64,000 nucleotides of DNA from Frigidibacter sp. RF13 (GCF_026626305.1 NZ_JAPNUE010000001.1:372001-436000), one strand, 5' to 3'; numbered from the stretch's first letter, positions 42,455 through 51,652 are shown. Notes: generated from the letters alone by a model not told the origin. Numbers and translations are program-made.

Positions 42455-43069
42455 TCAGCCTGCGGAAGGATGGATCGCTGGCCGGTAGCCTGCAGCGATG
42501 ATCCGGACGAAGGGATCGGGCGTCAACACCGGAACCGTCTGCGGTATCCGGCAGGGCAGGGCAGGGGAATAGCCGCCGGGGCGCCAGGGCAGGAAAGCCT
42601 TTCGCAGGCGAAGTGCGGGCTGGCCGTCGATCAGCGCAAAAGTGCCGTCGGGCAGGTCCTCCGCGTGCGCGTCAAAGCGGCGCTGCCTGCCGGTCGCCGG
42701 ATCAAGCCGCGCCGCATGAAGGATGAAGTCCATCGCGTCGGCACCGGGCGCGTCCGGCAGACCCGCACGGCGCCAGGCAGCCTGAAAACGTTCATAGTCA
42801 GCGCGACGGCATTCGGCGCAGGGGCGATGACCGGCGGCGAAAGCCACGGCTTCATCAAGGAAGAACAGTTCAGTATAGCGGCCGGGCTGCAAGAGCGCAC
42901 GCCTGCGATCCTTGAAGCGGGTCAGGCAGGTGATCCAGCGTTTACCGTTGCAGTTCCGGCGAATGTTGCCGTCCGCACCGTGCAGGCAGCCGCGATTGCC
43001 CATGAAGAGGCCGCGCGCCGGATCGGCGATGATCGAAGAAAAGGGTGTCACGCGGTTCTGGTGGGGCAT
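42455..43069 (-). CDS. Conserved hypothetical protein with a CxxC motif
   Basis: A 204-residue protein opening MPHQNRVTPFSSIIADPARG and containing LFMGNRGCLHGADGNI, RRWQ-like NGKRWITCLTRFKDRRR and HRPCAECRRADYERF (CAEC). Close relatives are widespread in alphaproteobacteria and are annotated only as hypothetical. The two Cys pairs and the His/Asp-rich surroundings could be a metal site. Start at 43069; further upstream residues (to 43123) are possible but look like run-on. No recognisable ribosome-binding site at this ATG. Function unknown. Confidence 0.65.
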   Translation of the reverse strand: MPHQNRVTPFSSIIADPARGLFMGNRGCLHGADGNIRRNCNGKRWITCLTRFKDRRRALLQPGRYTELFFLDEAVAFAAGHRPCAECRRADYERFQAAWRRAGLPDAPGADAMDFILHAARLDPATGRQRRFDAHAEDLPDGTFALIDGQPALRLRKAFLPWRPGGYSPALPCRIPQTVPVLTPDPFVRIIAAGYRPAIHPSAG

Positions 43070-43330
43070 CCTCGATCTCAGGTGGCGCCGCTCCGGCTCA
43101 ACCTTGCTTGCGGGCGCCAGCATGGGCTGGCTTTTGCCGATGCCGCAAGCCGAAAGATGCCGATGGCAGGACAGTTACCGCCGACCCGATCACGCTTGCG
43201 TAGGGCCCCCTTGGCTTGGGGGCGGTGCCGCTCCATGTCGGTGGCGACCGCAGGCCCGGCTCTTCCCAACGGAGCATCGCTCCCTTCCCCTCCGACCCGG
43301 CCGGGTCTGCGGCAACAAAAGGAGAAGAGA

Positions 43331-43933
43331 ATGAAAGAGGCACTTTTCAAAGCCGGGCTGGCGCTCGCGTTCGGGGCCACGCTTGCCGTTCCCGCAAGCG
43401 CCGGGGGCCTGTCTGCGCCCCAGTCCGAAGCGCCGGTTGTCGCGCCCGCTCCGATCATCGCGCCCAGCGCGGACTGGACCGGCGGCTGGGTCGGCGCCAA
43501 GCTCGGCTACGGCGATGCGTCGTACGGGGCAAATGACGGGACCGGCGCCACCTACGGCATAGCGGGCGGCTATGACTGGGATTTCGGCCAGTGGATCGCC
43601 GGTGTCGGCCTCGATTGGGACAAGACGAATATCGATCTCGGCAACGCGGGCGACAACCTCGATTCGATCGCGCGCCTGAAGTTCCGCGCCGGCGCAGATC
43701 TTGGCCGGACCTTCCTTTACGGGACGGCGGGTGCTGCGCGCGCCAAGGCCGATATCGGCGGGGCGAGCGTCAGCGACAATGGCTGGTTCGGCGGTGTGGG
43801 TCTAGATTATGCGCTCACGAACCAATGGACGCTTGGCGGCGAGATCCTGACCAACCGCTTCAACGATTTCGGCAACACCGGCACCGACCTTGATGCCACC
43901 ACCGCGAGCGTCAATCTCGGCTTCCGCTTCTGA
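43331..43933 (+). CDS. Outer-membrane beta-barrel protein (Omp25/RopB-like)
   Basis: A 200-residue protein with a signal peptide (MKEALFKAGLALAFGATLAV...ASA), a short Pro/Ala-rich stretch and an eight-stranded barrel (WTGGWVGAKLGYGDASYG, FLYGTAGAARAKADIGG, NQWTLGGEILTNRFNDFG) ending FRF, the aromatic C-terminus needed for BAM insertion. Such small barrels occur in the outer membrane of alphaproteobacteria. Start at 43331, after GGAGAAGAGA. It stands alone, convergent with the TPM-domain gene. Confidence 0.85.
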   Translation: MKEALFKAGLALAFGATLAVPASAGGLSAPQSEAPVVAPAPIIAPSADWTGGWVGAKLGYGDASYGANDGTGATYGIAGGYDWDFGQWIAGVGLDWDKTNIDLGNAGDNLDSIARLKFRAGADLGRTFLYGTAGAARAKADIGGASVSDNGWFGGVGLDYALTNQWTLGGEILTNRFNDFGNTGTDLDATTASVNLGFRF

Positions 43934-43988
43934 CCCGACCGCCGGATGCGGGCTTGCACCGGCCCGCGTCCGGCCCGCGACCGGGCCG

Positions 43989-44840
43989 TCACCACCGGCC
44001 GGTCGCCCCTCCGCCGGACGAGCGTCCGCCCCCGAAGGAGTCGTCGCTGCTGTCGCGGTCGGACATGCGGCCGAGGCTGTCACGACGCTCCTCGCGCCAG
44101 TCGCAATTGTCGCACCGGGTAGCGCCGAATCCGCGTACTGTTCCGGCATCTGGAGCAACATGGTCGCGATGCAAGCCGCGGCGTCCGCAGGACGGGCAGC
44201 GGCGATAGGGAAGCGCCCAGCCTTCGATCCGACGCCGAAATACAGCGAAGATCATGAAACCGGCGGCGGCAAGTCCGATCAGCAGCGAGAAAAGGTCATG
44301 GCGGCTCCAACGCTCGGCCGCAGGCAGCGTTTCGGGCGGCAGTTCGGCCAGATGGCGGCGGGCGATGCGCTCGATCAGCTGATCGACGCCCGCGCTGATC
44401 GCTGTGCCCGGCCGCCCGGCACGCAACTCGGGCACGATCCAGCGGCTGACGATATCCTGCGCGGTCACATCAAAGCCCTGATCATAACCCGCGCCAAGCT
44501 GTACCCGCACGATGCGATCCTCGCTCAGCACCAGCAGCATGATGCCATCGTTCAGATCGGGCCGCCCCACGCCCCAGTGATTGAACAGATCCTGCGCGAA
44601 ACGCTCAACCGTCACACCAGCATCGTAGGCGGCCTGTGAGGAGAGCGTGACGACGGTCACCTCGACGCCTGTCTCGGTTTTCAGCGCACGAAGACGGTCG
44701 CGCAACGCCGCAGCATCCCCGTCGGGGACGAGATGCGCCTCATCGGTCAGATAGGGATCGGTCGAGGACGGATAGGTCGCGGCCATGGCGGCACCGCCGA
44801 GGCTCAGAAGCGCAAGCAATATGCGAAGGAAAGACATCAT
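43989..44840 (-). CDS. TPM-domain membrane protein with zinc ribbon
   Basis: A 283-residue envelope protein: signal peptide (FLRILLALLSLGGAAMA), a periplasmic TPM domain at about 25-165 (LTDEAHLVPDGDAAALRDRL, GVEVTVVTL, LNDGIMLLVLSEDRIVRVQL), a membrane helix (LFSLLIGLAAAGFMIFAVF), then a cytoplasmic zinc-ribbon-like part (CPSCG and CDNCDW) and a Gly/Ser tail ending GGGRSSGGGATGRW. TPM proteins such as YgcG/Psb32 have phosphatase-like folds and are linked to repair or membrane maintenance. The tail pattern is typical of the bacterial YgcG branch. Confidence 0.8.
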   Translation of the reverse strand: MMSFLRILLALLSLGGAAMAATYPSSTDPYLTDEAHLVPDGDAAALRDRLRALKTETGVEVTVVTLSSQAAYDAGVTVERFAQDLFNHWGVGRPDLNDGIMLLVLSEDRIVRVQLGAGYDQGFDVTAQDIVSRWIVPELRAGRPGTAISAGVDQLIERIARRHLAELPPETLPAAERWSRHDLFSLLIGLAAAGFMIFAVFRRRIEGWALPYRRCPSCGRRGLHRDHVAPDAGTVRGFGATRCDNCDWREERRDSLGRMSDRDSSDDSFGGGRSSGGGATGRW

Positions 44841-45060
44841 TCTTTACTCCCACCGGCCTTTCCTGCCTGTCTAACCCGCAGAACAGCCCAGCGGCAATGC
44901 CGCTCAGCCGCAGGTCCGGCCTGTCGTATGACCGTCGCGGTTTCGCGCCAATTCCGACATTTTCTTCTGAGAGATACCGATAGATCATTGTTCATGATAT
45001 TGACACATCATCGGGCGGTATTTCCGTCCCAACCAAAGAAGAACAGTAACGAGGTCTGAC

Positions 45061-45696
45061 ATGTCACTCTCACGCAGGGCACTTCTTGGAACGGCGCTCT
45101 GCGCCCTCGGTGTGACCGCCGGCTGCGTCGGCGGCGGGGGCGAAGCCTTCCGAACTTACTATGATCAGCCGGTCCCGTCCGACGTGGCGCGCAGCTGGCG
45201 CGTGACCCAAGTCGTGGTGACTGCGCCGCATTCGCTGAAAGTCTCCGAAGAGCGGAGCTATGAGCCGAAGGCGGATATCGTCTGGCGCGAGGATCCCGAG
45301 GGCGACCGTTATGCGCAGGTCGAGAAGCTCATGCGCGATGCGATTGCACGGGGCGCGAGCGGCCTGCGCGGCTCGGTTCCGGTACGGTTCGAGGTCACCA
45401 TGACCCGCTTCCACGCCCTGACATTCGAGGCGGAATCGCTGCCTTACAAGAACATCGGCGTCCACAACGTCAACTTCATCATGAAGGTCGTGAACGCGCG
45501 CACCGGCGAAGTTCTGGTCGGTCCGTCGGAGATGGAGGCCTCGCTACCCGCGATGACCGGCAACGAGATGATCGCTGCGCGGATTCGCGGCGAGACGCAG
45601 AAATCGCAGATCCAGGCACATGTTGCCCGCACGATCCGGGCCTGGCTGAGCCTTGCCCCGGACAATCGCGGCAGCTTCAGCCGCGCGGGCGCCTGA
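45061..45696 (+). CDS. DUF6778-family lipoprotein
   Basis: A 211-residue lipoprotein: lipobox at Cys22 (GVTAGCVGGG) after a signal peptide with a twin arginine-like SRRALLG. The soluble part (RTYYDQPVPSDVARSWRVTQ, HNVNFIMKVVNARTGE) matches a family known mostly from Rhodobacterales, without assigned function. Because the sequence following Cys has no Asp, sorting to the outer membrane is likely. Start at 45061, after AACGAGGTCTGAC. No close partner; convergent with the YjbR gene. Confidence 0.75.
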   Translation: MSLSRRALLGTALCALGVTAGCVGGGGEAFRTYYDQPVPSDVARSWRVTQVVVTAPHSLKVSEERSYEPKADIVWREDPEGDRYAQVEKLMRDAIARGASGLRGSVPVRFEVTMTRFHALTFEAESLPYKNIGVHNVNFIMKVVNARTGEVLVGPSEMEASLPAMTGNEMIAARIRGETQKSQIQAHVARTIRAWLSLAPDNRGSFSRAGA

Positions 45697-45707
45697 CCGG
45701 CGCCACC

Positions 45708-46052
45708 CTAGTCGAACGGGGCGAGCGCGGCCTGAGCCTTCCGGGTCAGGCCCGCCCGCACGATCCTGTAGGATTGCGACAGCCTGTGGCGCAGTTCCTC
45801 ATGCGATGTGTCGACCGGCAGATAGATCCATGACCGGTGGAAATAGGGCGCACGCTCGCCCACGCCCGCGGCAATCAGCATCTCGGCCGTTTCAACGGAG
45901 TCGGTCTTGACCGAGACGCCGGTCTGGATGGCGCCCACGCAGGCGAACATCTTGCCGCCCACCTTCCACGCATCGTGCCCGCCGCCCCACGGGTCCGAAA
46001 CTTCGGCCCCCGGGAGGGTCGCACACATCTGGTTCACCCGCTCGCGGCTCAT
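45708..46052 (-). CDS. MmcQ/YjbR-family DNA-binding-like protein
   Basis: A 114-residue cytoplasmic protein of the YjbR/CyaY-like fold: MSRERVNQMCATLPGAEVSD, WGGGHDAWKVGGKMFACVG, YFHRSWIYLPVD. Family members have been annotated as DNA-binding from the structure; the biological role is unknown. Start at 46052 fits the family. Longer reading frames extend 14-28 residues upstream without a good ribosome-binding site. Divergent from cysS. Confidence 0.75.
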   Translation of the reverse strand: MSRERVNQMCATLPGAEVSDPWGGGHDAWKVGGKMFACVGAIQTGVSVKTDSVETAEMLIAAGVGERAPYFHRSWIYLPVDTSHEELRHRLSQSYRIVRAGLTRKAQAALAPFD

Positions 46053-46276
46053 GCGACGAGGATCGCACGGGAGGACCCCCAAGAAAAGCCGCATAAGAAA
46101 AGCTTTGCCTTTTGCCGCTGCTGCGCTATGCAAAGCCCATGACGACGAACGGCATCATCTGCATTTGCTGCATTACCCTCTGACTTCGTCAGGCGGGCCG
46201 TTCCTCTGTTTCCCAAGCACTGTGAACAAGGTATGTCCCGCCTCAGGGCAGATGCGCGCAGGCGTAAGGGACGGAC

Positions 46277-47746
46277 ATGACCGATATCAGGCTTTACAAT
46301 ACCAGGACGCGCAAGAAGGAGAGCTTCGCGCCGATCGACCCCGAGAATGTCCGCATGTATGTCTGCGGGCCCACCGTCTACGACCGCGCCCACCTCGGCA
46401 ACGCCCGCCCCGTAATCGTCTTCGACGTGCTCTATCGGCTTCTCCGCCATGTCTATGGCGAGGATCACGTGACCTACGTTCGCAACTTCACCGACGTTGA
46501 CGACCGGATCAACGAGACGGCGCTGGCCCGCAAAGCAGCCGGCGCGCCCGGAACGCTTGAGGAGCTGATCCGCGAGCGGTCAAACGAAACGATCGACTGG
46601 TATCATGCCGACATGGGTGCCTTGGGCGCGCTGCCGCCGACGCATGAGCCACGGGCGACCGACTTTATCGCCCAGATGGTGGCGATGATCGAGGGCTTGA
46701 TCGCGTCGGGCCATGCTTATGCGAAGGAGGGACATGTTCTCTTCCGCGTCCGGTCCTATGAGGATTACGGCAAACTCTCCGGCCGCTCGGTCGACGACAT
46801 GATCGCGGGCGCAAGGGTCGAAGTCGCGCCCTTCAAGGAAGACCCGATGGATTTCGTTCTGTGGAAGCCATCCGACGCCGATCTGCCCGGCTGGGACAGT
46901 CCCTGGGGTAGGGGGCGGCCGGGCTGGCATATCGAATGCTCGGCCATGAGCCATGACCTCTTAGGCGAAAGCTTCGACATCCACGGCGGCGGGATCGACC
47001 TGCAGTTCCCGCATCATGAGAACGAGATCGCCCAGTCGAAATGCATGCACCCGGAGGCCGTTTTTGCCAGGGTCTGGATGCATAACGAGATGCTGCAGGT
47101 CGAGGGCAAGAAGATGTCCAAGAGCTTGGGCAATTTCTTCACCGTGCGGGATTTGCTGGACAAGGGCGTGCCGGGCGAGGTGATCCGGTTCGTGTTCCTG
47201 CAGACGCATTATTCCAAGCCGATGGATTGGACTGAGGAGAAGGCGCGGCAGGCGCGACAGGAAGTCGATCAATGGGTCACGATGCTTTCGGTTCGGCACT
47301 GGTTGCTGGATGAGGAAATAAAGGAAAGCGGCGCGGATGATGGTGTCTTGGCCGCGCTGGCCGATGATCTCAATACATCGTTGGCGCTGACAAGGTTGCG
47401 AGCGCTCGGTCGGTTTCTCGAAGGAGTTGAATACCTCAACCTTTCGGATGGGGAGCAGTATCGTATGGACTGCATGTTCATCTCCACAGCAAGGCTCCTC
47501 GGATTTGATCTGGTAAGCTTGGCAAGGAATGCGAGGGCGAAAGCACCTGTCAGAGACCTGGAATACTTCGAATTGCGTCTGGTTCAGGAGAGAAGCGAGG
47601 CGAGAGAGTCTGGCAACTTTGCTACCCTAGATGCGCTGAAGTCCGCACTCGTCGCTGCAGGGGTTGAGGTGCGCATGTCGAAGGATGCCGTAGAACTGAA
47701 GGTTACGCCACATTTTGACGCGGCCAAACTGGAGGTTCTGAAATGA
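46277..47746 (+). CDS. cysS: Cysteinyl-tRNA synthetase
   Basis: A 489-residue class I aminoacyl-tRNA synthetase. The HIGH motif appears as HLGN ([12 protein letters not shown]) and KMSKS as [11 protein letters not shown]. Zn2+ ligands are Cys30 (CGPTVYD) together with Cys and His residues further on ([13 protein letters not shown]). Cys + ATP + tRNA-Cys gives Cys-tRNA. The catalytic half has normal base composition, but from about 47290 to 47720 (DALR and anticodon-binding domains) the sequence becomes much richer in A+T, with unusual codons. Start at 46277, after GGGACGGAC. It is followed by cimA after 133 bp containing two hairpins. Confidence 0.92.
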   Translation: MTDIRLYNTRTRKKESFAPIDPENVRMYVCGPTVYDRAHLGNARPVIVFDVLYRLLRHVYGEDHVTYVRNFTDVDDRINETALARKAAGAPGTLEELIRERSNETIDWYHADMGALGALPPTHEPRATDFIAQMVAMIEGLIASGHAYAKEGHVLFRVRSYEDYGKLSGRSVDDMIAGARVEVAPFKEDPMDFVLWKPSDADLPGWDSPWGRGRPGWHIECSAMSHDLLGESFDIHGGGIDLQFPHHENEIAQSKCMHPEAVFARVWMHNEMLQVEGKKMSKSLGNFFTVRDLLDKGVPGEVIRFVFLQTHYSKPMDWTEEKARQARQEVDQWVTMLSVRHWLLDEEIKESGADDGVLAALADDLNTSLALTRLRALGRFLEGVEYLNLSDGEQYRMDCMFISTARLLGFDLVSLARNARAKAPVRDLEYFELRLVQERSEARESGNFATLDALKSALVAAGVEVRMSKDAVELKVTPHFDAAKLEVLK

Positions 47747-47806
47747 GCCCGCTCTTGGGAGCCAGAGCGCAACAGAGGCTTGCGCCGGGCCCGCGGGGAG
47801 GGCGCG

Positions 47807-47863
47807 TTTGCGCCCGCCCCGGGGGGGCGGGTCGGGCGCAAGCCGGTTCGCAAGCGAACCGGC
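47807..47863 (+). repeat. Tandem GC-rich hairpins between cysS and cimA
   Basis: A first stem pairs TTGCGCCCG (starting near 47807) with CGGGCGCAA (ending near 47842). The second is a perfect dyad GCCGGTTCGC-AA-GCGAACCGGC (47842-47863). No U-run follows, so a processing site, attenuator or transcription barrier between the two genes is more likely than a plain terminator. The 133-bp gap is otherwise non-coding. Confidence 0.55.
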
Positions 47864-47879
47864 AAGATGGGGAAGCGCC

Positions 47880-49499
47880 ATGACCAAGGACCGCCTTTCC
47901 CTCTACGACACCACCCTGCGCGACGGCCAACAAACCCAGGGTGTCCAGTTCTCGGTCGCCGAGAAACTCCAGATCACGCAGGCGCTCGACCAGCTCGGCC
48001 TCGACTATATCGAGGGTGGCTGGCCCGGCGCGAACCCGACCGACAGCGATTTCTTCGCGGCCCGACCGAAGACCCGCGCCACTTTCACCGCCTTCGGCAT
48101 GACCAAGCGCGCCGGACGGTCGGCGGCGAATGACGATGTGCTGGCGGCCGTCCTGAACGCGGGCACACCTGCGGTCTGCCTCGTCGGCAAGACCCATGAT
48201 TTTCATGTCACGACCGCGCTCGGAATCACGCTTGAGGAAAACCTCGACAATATCCGCGCCTCGGTCGCCCATCTGGTCGCCCAGGGCCGCGAGGCGCTTT
48301 TCGATGCGGAACATTTCTTCGACGGCCACCGCGCCAACCCGGCCTATGCGCTGGCCTGCCTGAAAGCCGCCCATGACGCGGGCGCCCGCTGGATCGTGCT
48401 GTGCGACACGAACGGCGGGACGCTTCCGGCCGAGGTCGGCCGGGTGACGGCCGAGGTGATCGCGGCGGGGATCCCGGGCGACCGTTTGGGCATCCACACC
48501 CATAATGACACCGAGAACGCCGTCGCCTGTTCCCTCGCGGCTGTCGATGCGGGCGCGCGCCAGATCCAGGGCACTTTGAACGGATTGGGCGAGCGCTGCG
48601 GCAACGCGAACCTGACGGCGCTGATCCCGACGCTGCTGCTGAAGGAGCCCTACGCCAGCCGTTATGAGACTGGCGTGACCCTCGATGCGCTGAAGGGGCT
48701 GACGCGCATCAGCCGGATGCTTGATGACATATTGAACCGCGTGCCCCTGAAGGCCGCCGCCTATATCGGCGCCTCGGCCTTCGCCCACAAGGCGGGGCTT
48801 CACGCCAGCGCCATCATCAAGGATCCCACCACCTACGAACATGTCGATCCCGCCGTGGTCGGCAACGACCGCATCATCCCGATGTCGAACCAGGCGGGCC
48901 AGTCGAACCTGCGCGCCCGCCTTGCTGCCGCCGGGATCGAGGCGCCGGACAATGGTGCGCTCTCCCGCATCCTCGACGAGGTCAAGCGGCGCGAGGACGA
49001 GGGCTATGCCTATGACGGGGCCCAAGGGTCGTTCGAACTGCTGGCGCGGCGCGAGCTTGGCCTTCTGCCGGACTTCTTCGAGGTCAAACGCTACCGCGTG
49101 ACGGTCGAGCGGCGGAAGAACAAGCACAATCAGATGGTGACGCTGTCCGAGGCGGTTGTCGTGGTGAAGATCGGCGGCGAGAAGATGCTGTCGGTCAGCG
49201 AGAGCATGGACGAGACCGGATCGGACCGCGGCCCCGTCAACGCCCTCTCGAAGGCGCTTGCCAAGGACCTCGGCCCCTACCAGCGCTATATCGCCGACAT
49301 GAAGCTTGTGGATTTCAAGGTCAGGATCACGCAGGGCGGCACCGAGGCGGTGACGCGCGTCATCATCGACAGCGAGGACAGCGCGGGCCATCGCTGGTCG
49401 ACGGTGGGCGTCAGCCCGAACATCGTCGACGCCTCGTTCGAGGCGCTTCTTGACGCGATCACCTGGAAGCTCGTCCATGACGGCGCGGTGCCGGCGTGA
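47880..49499 (+). CDS. cimA: Citramalate synthase
   Basis: A 539-residue DRE-TIM metallolyase of the CimA/LeuA group: catalytic part with YDTTLRDGQQTQGVQFSV, HTHNDTENAVACSLAAV, GLGERCGNANL, followed by the C-terminal regulatory domain (VTLSEAVVVVKIGGEKMLSV, GVSPNIVDASFEALLDAITW). It makes (R)-citramalate from pyruvate and acetyl-CoA, giving a threonine-independent route to isoleucine, with feedback by isoleucine. Because the gene is not beside leuA or leuCD, the citramalate assignment rests on similarity. Start at 47880, after GGGGAAGCGCC. GTG of the following gene overlaps its stop. Confidence 0.88.
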   Translation: MTKDRLSLYDTTLRDGQQTQGVQFSVAEKLQITQALDQLGLDYIEGGWPGANPTDSDFFAARPKTRATFTAFGMTKRAGRSAANDDVLAAVLNAGTPAVCLVGKTHDFHVTTALGITLEENLDNIRASVAHLVAQGREALFDAEHFFDGHRANPAYALACLKAAHDAGARWIVLCDTNGGTLPAEVGRVTAEVIAAGIPGDRLGIHTHNDTENAVACSLAAVDAGARQIQGTLNGLGERCGNANLTALIPTLLLKEPYASRYETGVTLDALKGLTRISRMLDDILNRVPLKAAAYIGASAFAHKAGLHASAIIKDPTTYEHVDPAVVGNDRIIPMSNQAGQSNLRARLAAAGIEAPDNGALSRILDEVKRREDEGYAYDGAQGSFELLARRELGLLPDFFEVKRYRVTVERRKNKHNQMVTLSEAVVVVKIGGEKMLSVSESMDETGSDRGPVNALSKALAKDLGPYQRYIADMKLVDFKVRITQGGTEAVTRVIIDSEDSAGHRWSTVGVSPNIVDASFEALLDAITWKLVHDGAVPA

Positions 49500-50272
49500 G
49501 CCTCGATGATTGCGCCGCGCTGGTTCAGGCGGGCGATCCGGTGCGCTTTGCCGCTGCGATGGCGGCGCCCGTCGCTGCGCGGGCGAAGCTCTGGCCGCTT
49601 TATGCGCTCAACCTCGAGATCGCGCGCGCGCCCTGGGCGTCGGCGGAACCGATGATCGCCGAGATGCGCCTGCAATGGTGGATCGACACGCTCGACGGGC
49701 TGGGGCAGGGGCAGGCGCGCAATGGCCATCCGGTGAGCGCGGCGCTCCTGCCGCATCTGTCGGGAAGGGCGGATCTGGCGGGGCTGCTTGCGGGCATCGC
49801 CGAGGAGCGGCGCTGGGATTGCTGGAAGGAACCGTTCACCGATGATGGGGCGTTTGAAGCTTATGTCGACGCGACCTCCGGCAACCTGATGTGGGCTGCG
49901 GCGCGGCTTTTGGGTGCGGACCGCACCGCCGAACCTGCCGTCCGCTCCTTCGCCTGGGGTGCTGGGCTTGCCGCCTATCTGATGGCGGCGCCGGAACTGG
50001 AACGCCGCGGGCGCATTCCCTTCACGGATGGCCGTCCTGAAGCGCTTGCGTCTTTGGCGGACGAGGGCCTGCACCGGATGGCCGAAGCGCGCAAGGCGGC
50101 GAAAACGATACCGCCTGAGGCGCGGCCCGCACTCTGGCCCGGCGCTTCGGCCGCAGCCATCCTGCGCCGCGCGGCCCGAGCCCCCGCGCTTGTTGCCGCA
50201 GAAGCGCTCGCCCCCTCGCCCTTCATCCGGCACTGGCACCTCGCCTCTCGGGCGCTTCTCGGGCGCTTCTGA
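49496..50272 (+). CDS. Squalene/phytoene-synthase-like protein, NDUFAF6-type
   Basis: A 258-residue helical protein of the trans-isoprenyl diphosphate synthase fold. The first Asp-rich site is present in altered form (EMRLQWWIDTLDGL), but the second, where true synthases have DVxED, reads AYLMAAPELERRGRIPF, with no Asp. The same loss is seen in NDUFAF6, an assembly factor of mitochondrial complex I, so this could be a bacterial counterpart rather than a carotenoid enzyme. The GTG start overlaps the cimA stop by 4 bp. No other carotenoid gene is near. Confidence 0.8.
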   Translation: MSLDDCAALVQAGDPVRFAAAMAAPVAARAKLWPLYALNLEIARAPWASAEPMIAEMRLQWWIDTLDGLGQGQARNGHPVSAALLPHLSGRADLAGLLAGIAEERRWDCWKEPFTDDGAFEAYVDATSGNLMWAAARLLGADRTAEPAVRSFAWGAGLAAYLMAAPELERRGRIPFTDGRPEALASLADEGLHRMAEARKAAKTIPPEARPALWPGASAAAILRRAARAPALVAAEALAPSPFIRHWHLASRALLGRF

Positions 50273-50277
50273 CCCCT

Positions 50278-50345
50278 CTTCCGTTCAAAATATCCCGGGG
50301 GAGTCCCGGACCTGTCCGGGACGGGGGCAGCGCCCGCGTCAGCGG
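50278..50345 (-). repeat. Dispersed palindromic intergenic element, copy 3
   Basis: On the minus strand this reads a GC-rich stem (GCGGGCGCTGCCCCCG), an inserted GTCCCGGACAGGTCCGGGAC dyad, then CTCCCCCGGGATATTTTGA and ACGGAAGAG. It shares the CCCCCGGGATATTT core with copies 1 and 2 and spans the stop of the MFS gene. Confidence 0.7.
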
Positions 50346-51559
50346 GCGGCTGGCCTGAGCAAAAGCCAGATGAGCGAGGCACCGGCCAGCACGAGGAAGG
50401 GCAGCATGGCAATGTTGACCGCGTTCCAGCCCGCCACCACGTTCGTCCCCGAACAGTTCATCAAAACACCGGAAGAGAGCGAGGCCGCGGTGACACCGCC
50501 GAATACGACAAAGTCGTTGATCCCCTGGATCCGGCCCTTTTCTTCGGGCCGGTGCGCTGAAGACAGAAGCGTCGTGGCGCCTATGAAGCCGAAGTTCCAG
50601 CCAAGCCCCAATAGGATAAGCGCGAGATAGAATTGCTCGATCTGCACTCCGGTCAGGGCAACCGCTCCGGCACCAGCCAGGATCGCGAGACCGGTGCCGA
50701 TTATCACCGGCGCACCGAAGCGGGCGATGAGATGACCGGTGAAGAAGGCGGGCGCGAACATTGCCAGCACATGGGCGCGGACGATATCGGCGGCATTGCC
50801 GGTCGAATAGCCGCAACCGACGACGGCGAGCGGCGTCGACGTCATCACGAGGTTCATCAGCGCATAGGCGACCATCGCGCAGATCATCGCGACAACAATC
50901 GTCGGATCGCGCAGAAGCTCGCGCCGGGTGCGGCCAGGCGAGGCGCCTTCCGCGCTGCGCGCGGGCCTCGGAATGTCAAGGCCGAGGAACAGGAGCGAGC
51001 CCAGAAGGTTCAGCGCCACCACCGCCAGATAGGTACCGAGGAAGGTGACGGCCAGAGCGTCATTGGTGTGTTTGGCCAGTTCCGGCCCGACAAGAGCCGA
51101 GGCTAGGCCGCCCGCCATTACGTAGGAAATGGCTTTCGGACGGAACTCCGGGCTCGCGGTATCGGCTGCCGCGAAACGGTAAAAGCCCTGCGCCGACATA
51201 TATGTCCCGGTCAGCAGCGAACCCGCCAGGAAGAGCGGGAAGGACCCTTTGATCAGCGCGAATGCCGCCACCCCGGCACCGAGCGCACCGAAAAGTGCGC
51301 CCGCGACAAAGCCTGCGGCACGGCCGTAGTGCGCCATCAGCGCGGACAACGGATTGGCCGATAACATCGAGCCGAGCACGATCATCGAGATGGGCAGCGT
51401 CGCCCAGCATGGGTTCGTGGCAAGCATCTGCCCGGCAAGGCCGCCGACGATGAAGATCATCGGCATCTGCGAGCCCATGATCGCCTGCGCGGCCACAAGC
51501 ACCATCACATTGCGACGGGCGCGACGGTCGTCGGACTGAGGAAGGCTCATGTCGGTCAT
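50339..51559 (-). CDS. MFS transporter
   Basis: A 406-residue major-facilitator protein with twelve predicted helices. Motifs: GGLAGQMLATNPCWATL, LMAHYGRAAGFVAGALFG, and the cytoplasmic FGAPVIIGTGLAILAG and RPEEKGRIQGINDF. It could export a drug or small metabolite; substrate cannot be told. Start at 51559 (MTDMSLPQSDD) or 51550; neither has a strong ribosome-binding site. Divergent from the AlkA-like gene. Its stop lies within repeat copy 3. Confidence 0.82.
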   Translation of the reverse strand: MTDMSLPQSDDRRARRNVMVLVAAQAIMGSQMPMIFIVGGLAGQMLATNPCWATLPISMIVLGSMLSANPLSALMAHYGRAAGFVAGALFGALGAGVAAFALIKGSFPLFLAGSLLTGTYMSAQGFYRFAAADTASPEFRPKAISYVMAGGLASALVGPELAKHTNDALAVTFLGTYLAVVALNLLGSLLFLGLDIPRPARSAEGASPGRTRRELLRDPTIVVAMICAMVAYALMNLVMTSTPLAVVGCGYSTGNAADIVRAHVLAMFAPAFFTGHLIARFGAPVIIGTGLAILAGAGAVALTGVQIEQFYLALILLGLGWNFGFIGATTLLSSAHRPEEKGRIQGINDFVVFGGVTAASLSSGVLMNCSGTNVVAGWNAVNIAMLPFLVLAGASLIWLLLRPAAR

Positions 51560-51652
51560 GGGCGGAGCTAGAGCCGAAAGTTCTGACCTCCGCAAGCCGA
51601 AAGCGCTTTCGCCTTGGTAACACAGCCGCTAGGTGAGGGCAGGGGGGGCGCC

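Noticed and set aside
41540..43330. N-terminal 597 codons of a frame running into the outer-membrane barrel gene
   Set aside because: The barrel protein has its own signal peptide and ribosome-binding site at 43331. Everything before is antisense to the hydrolase and the hypothetical gene.
47584..47865. 93-codon minus-strand frame at the end of cysS
   Set aside because: Low-complexity Arg/Pro sequence overlapping cysS and the hairpins.
47703..49478. 591-codon minus-strand frame opposite cimA
   Set aside because: Antisense to a clear citramalate synthase; no motif of its own.
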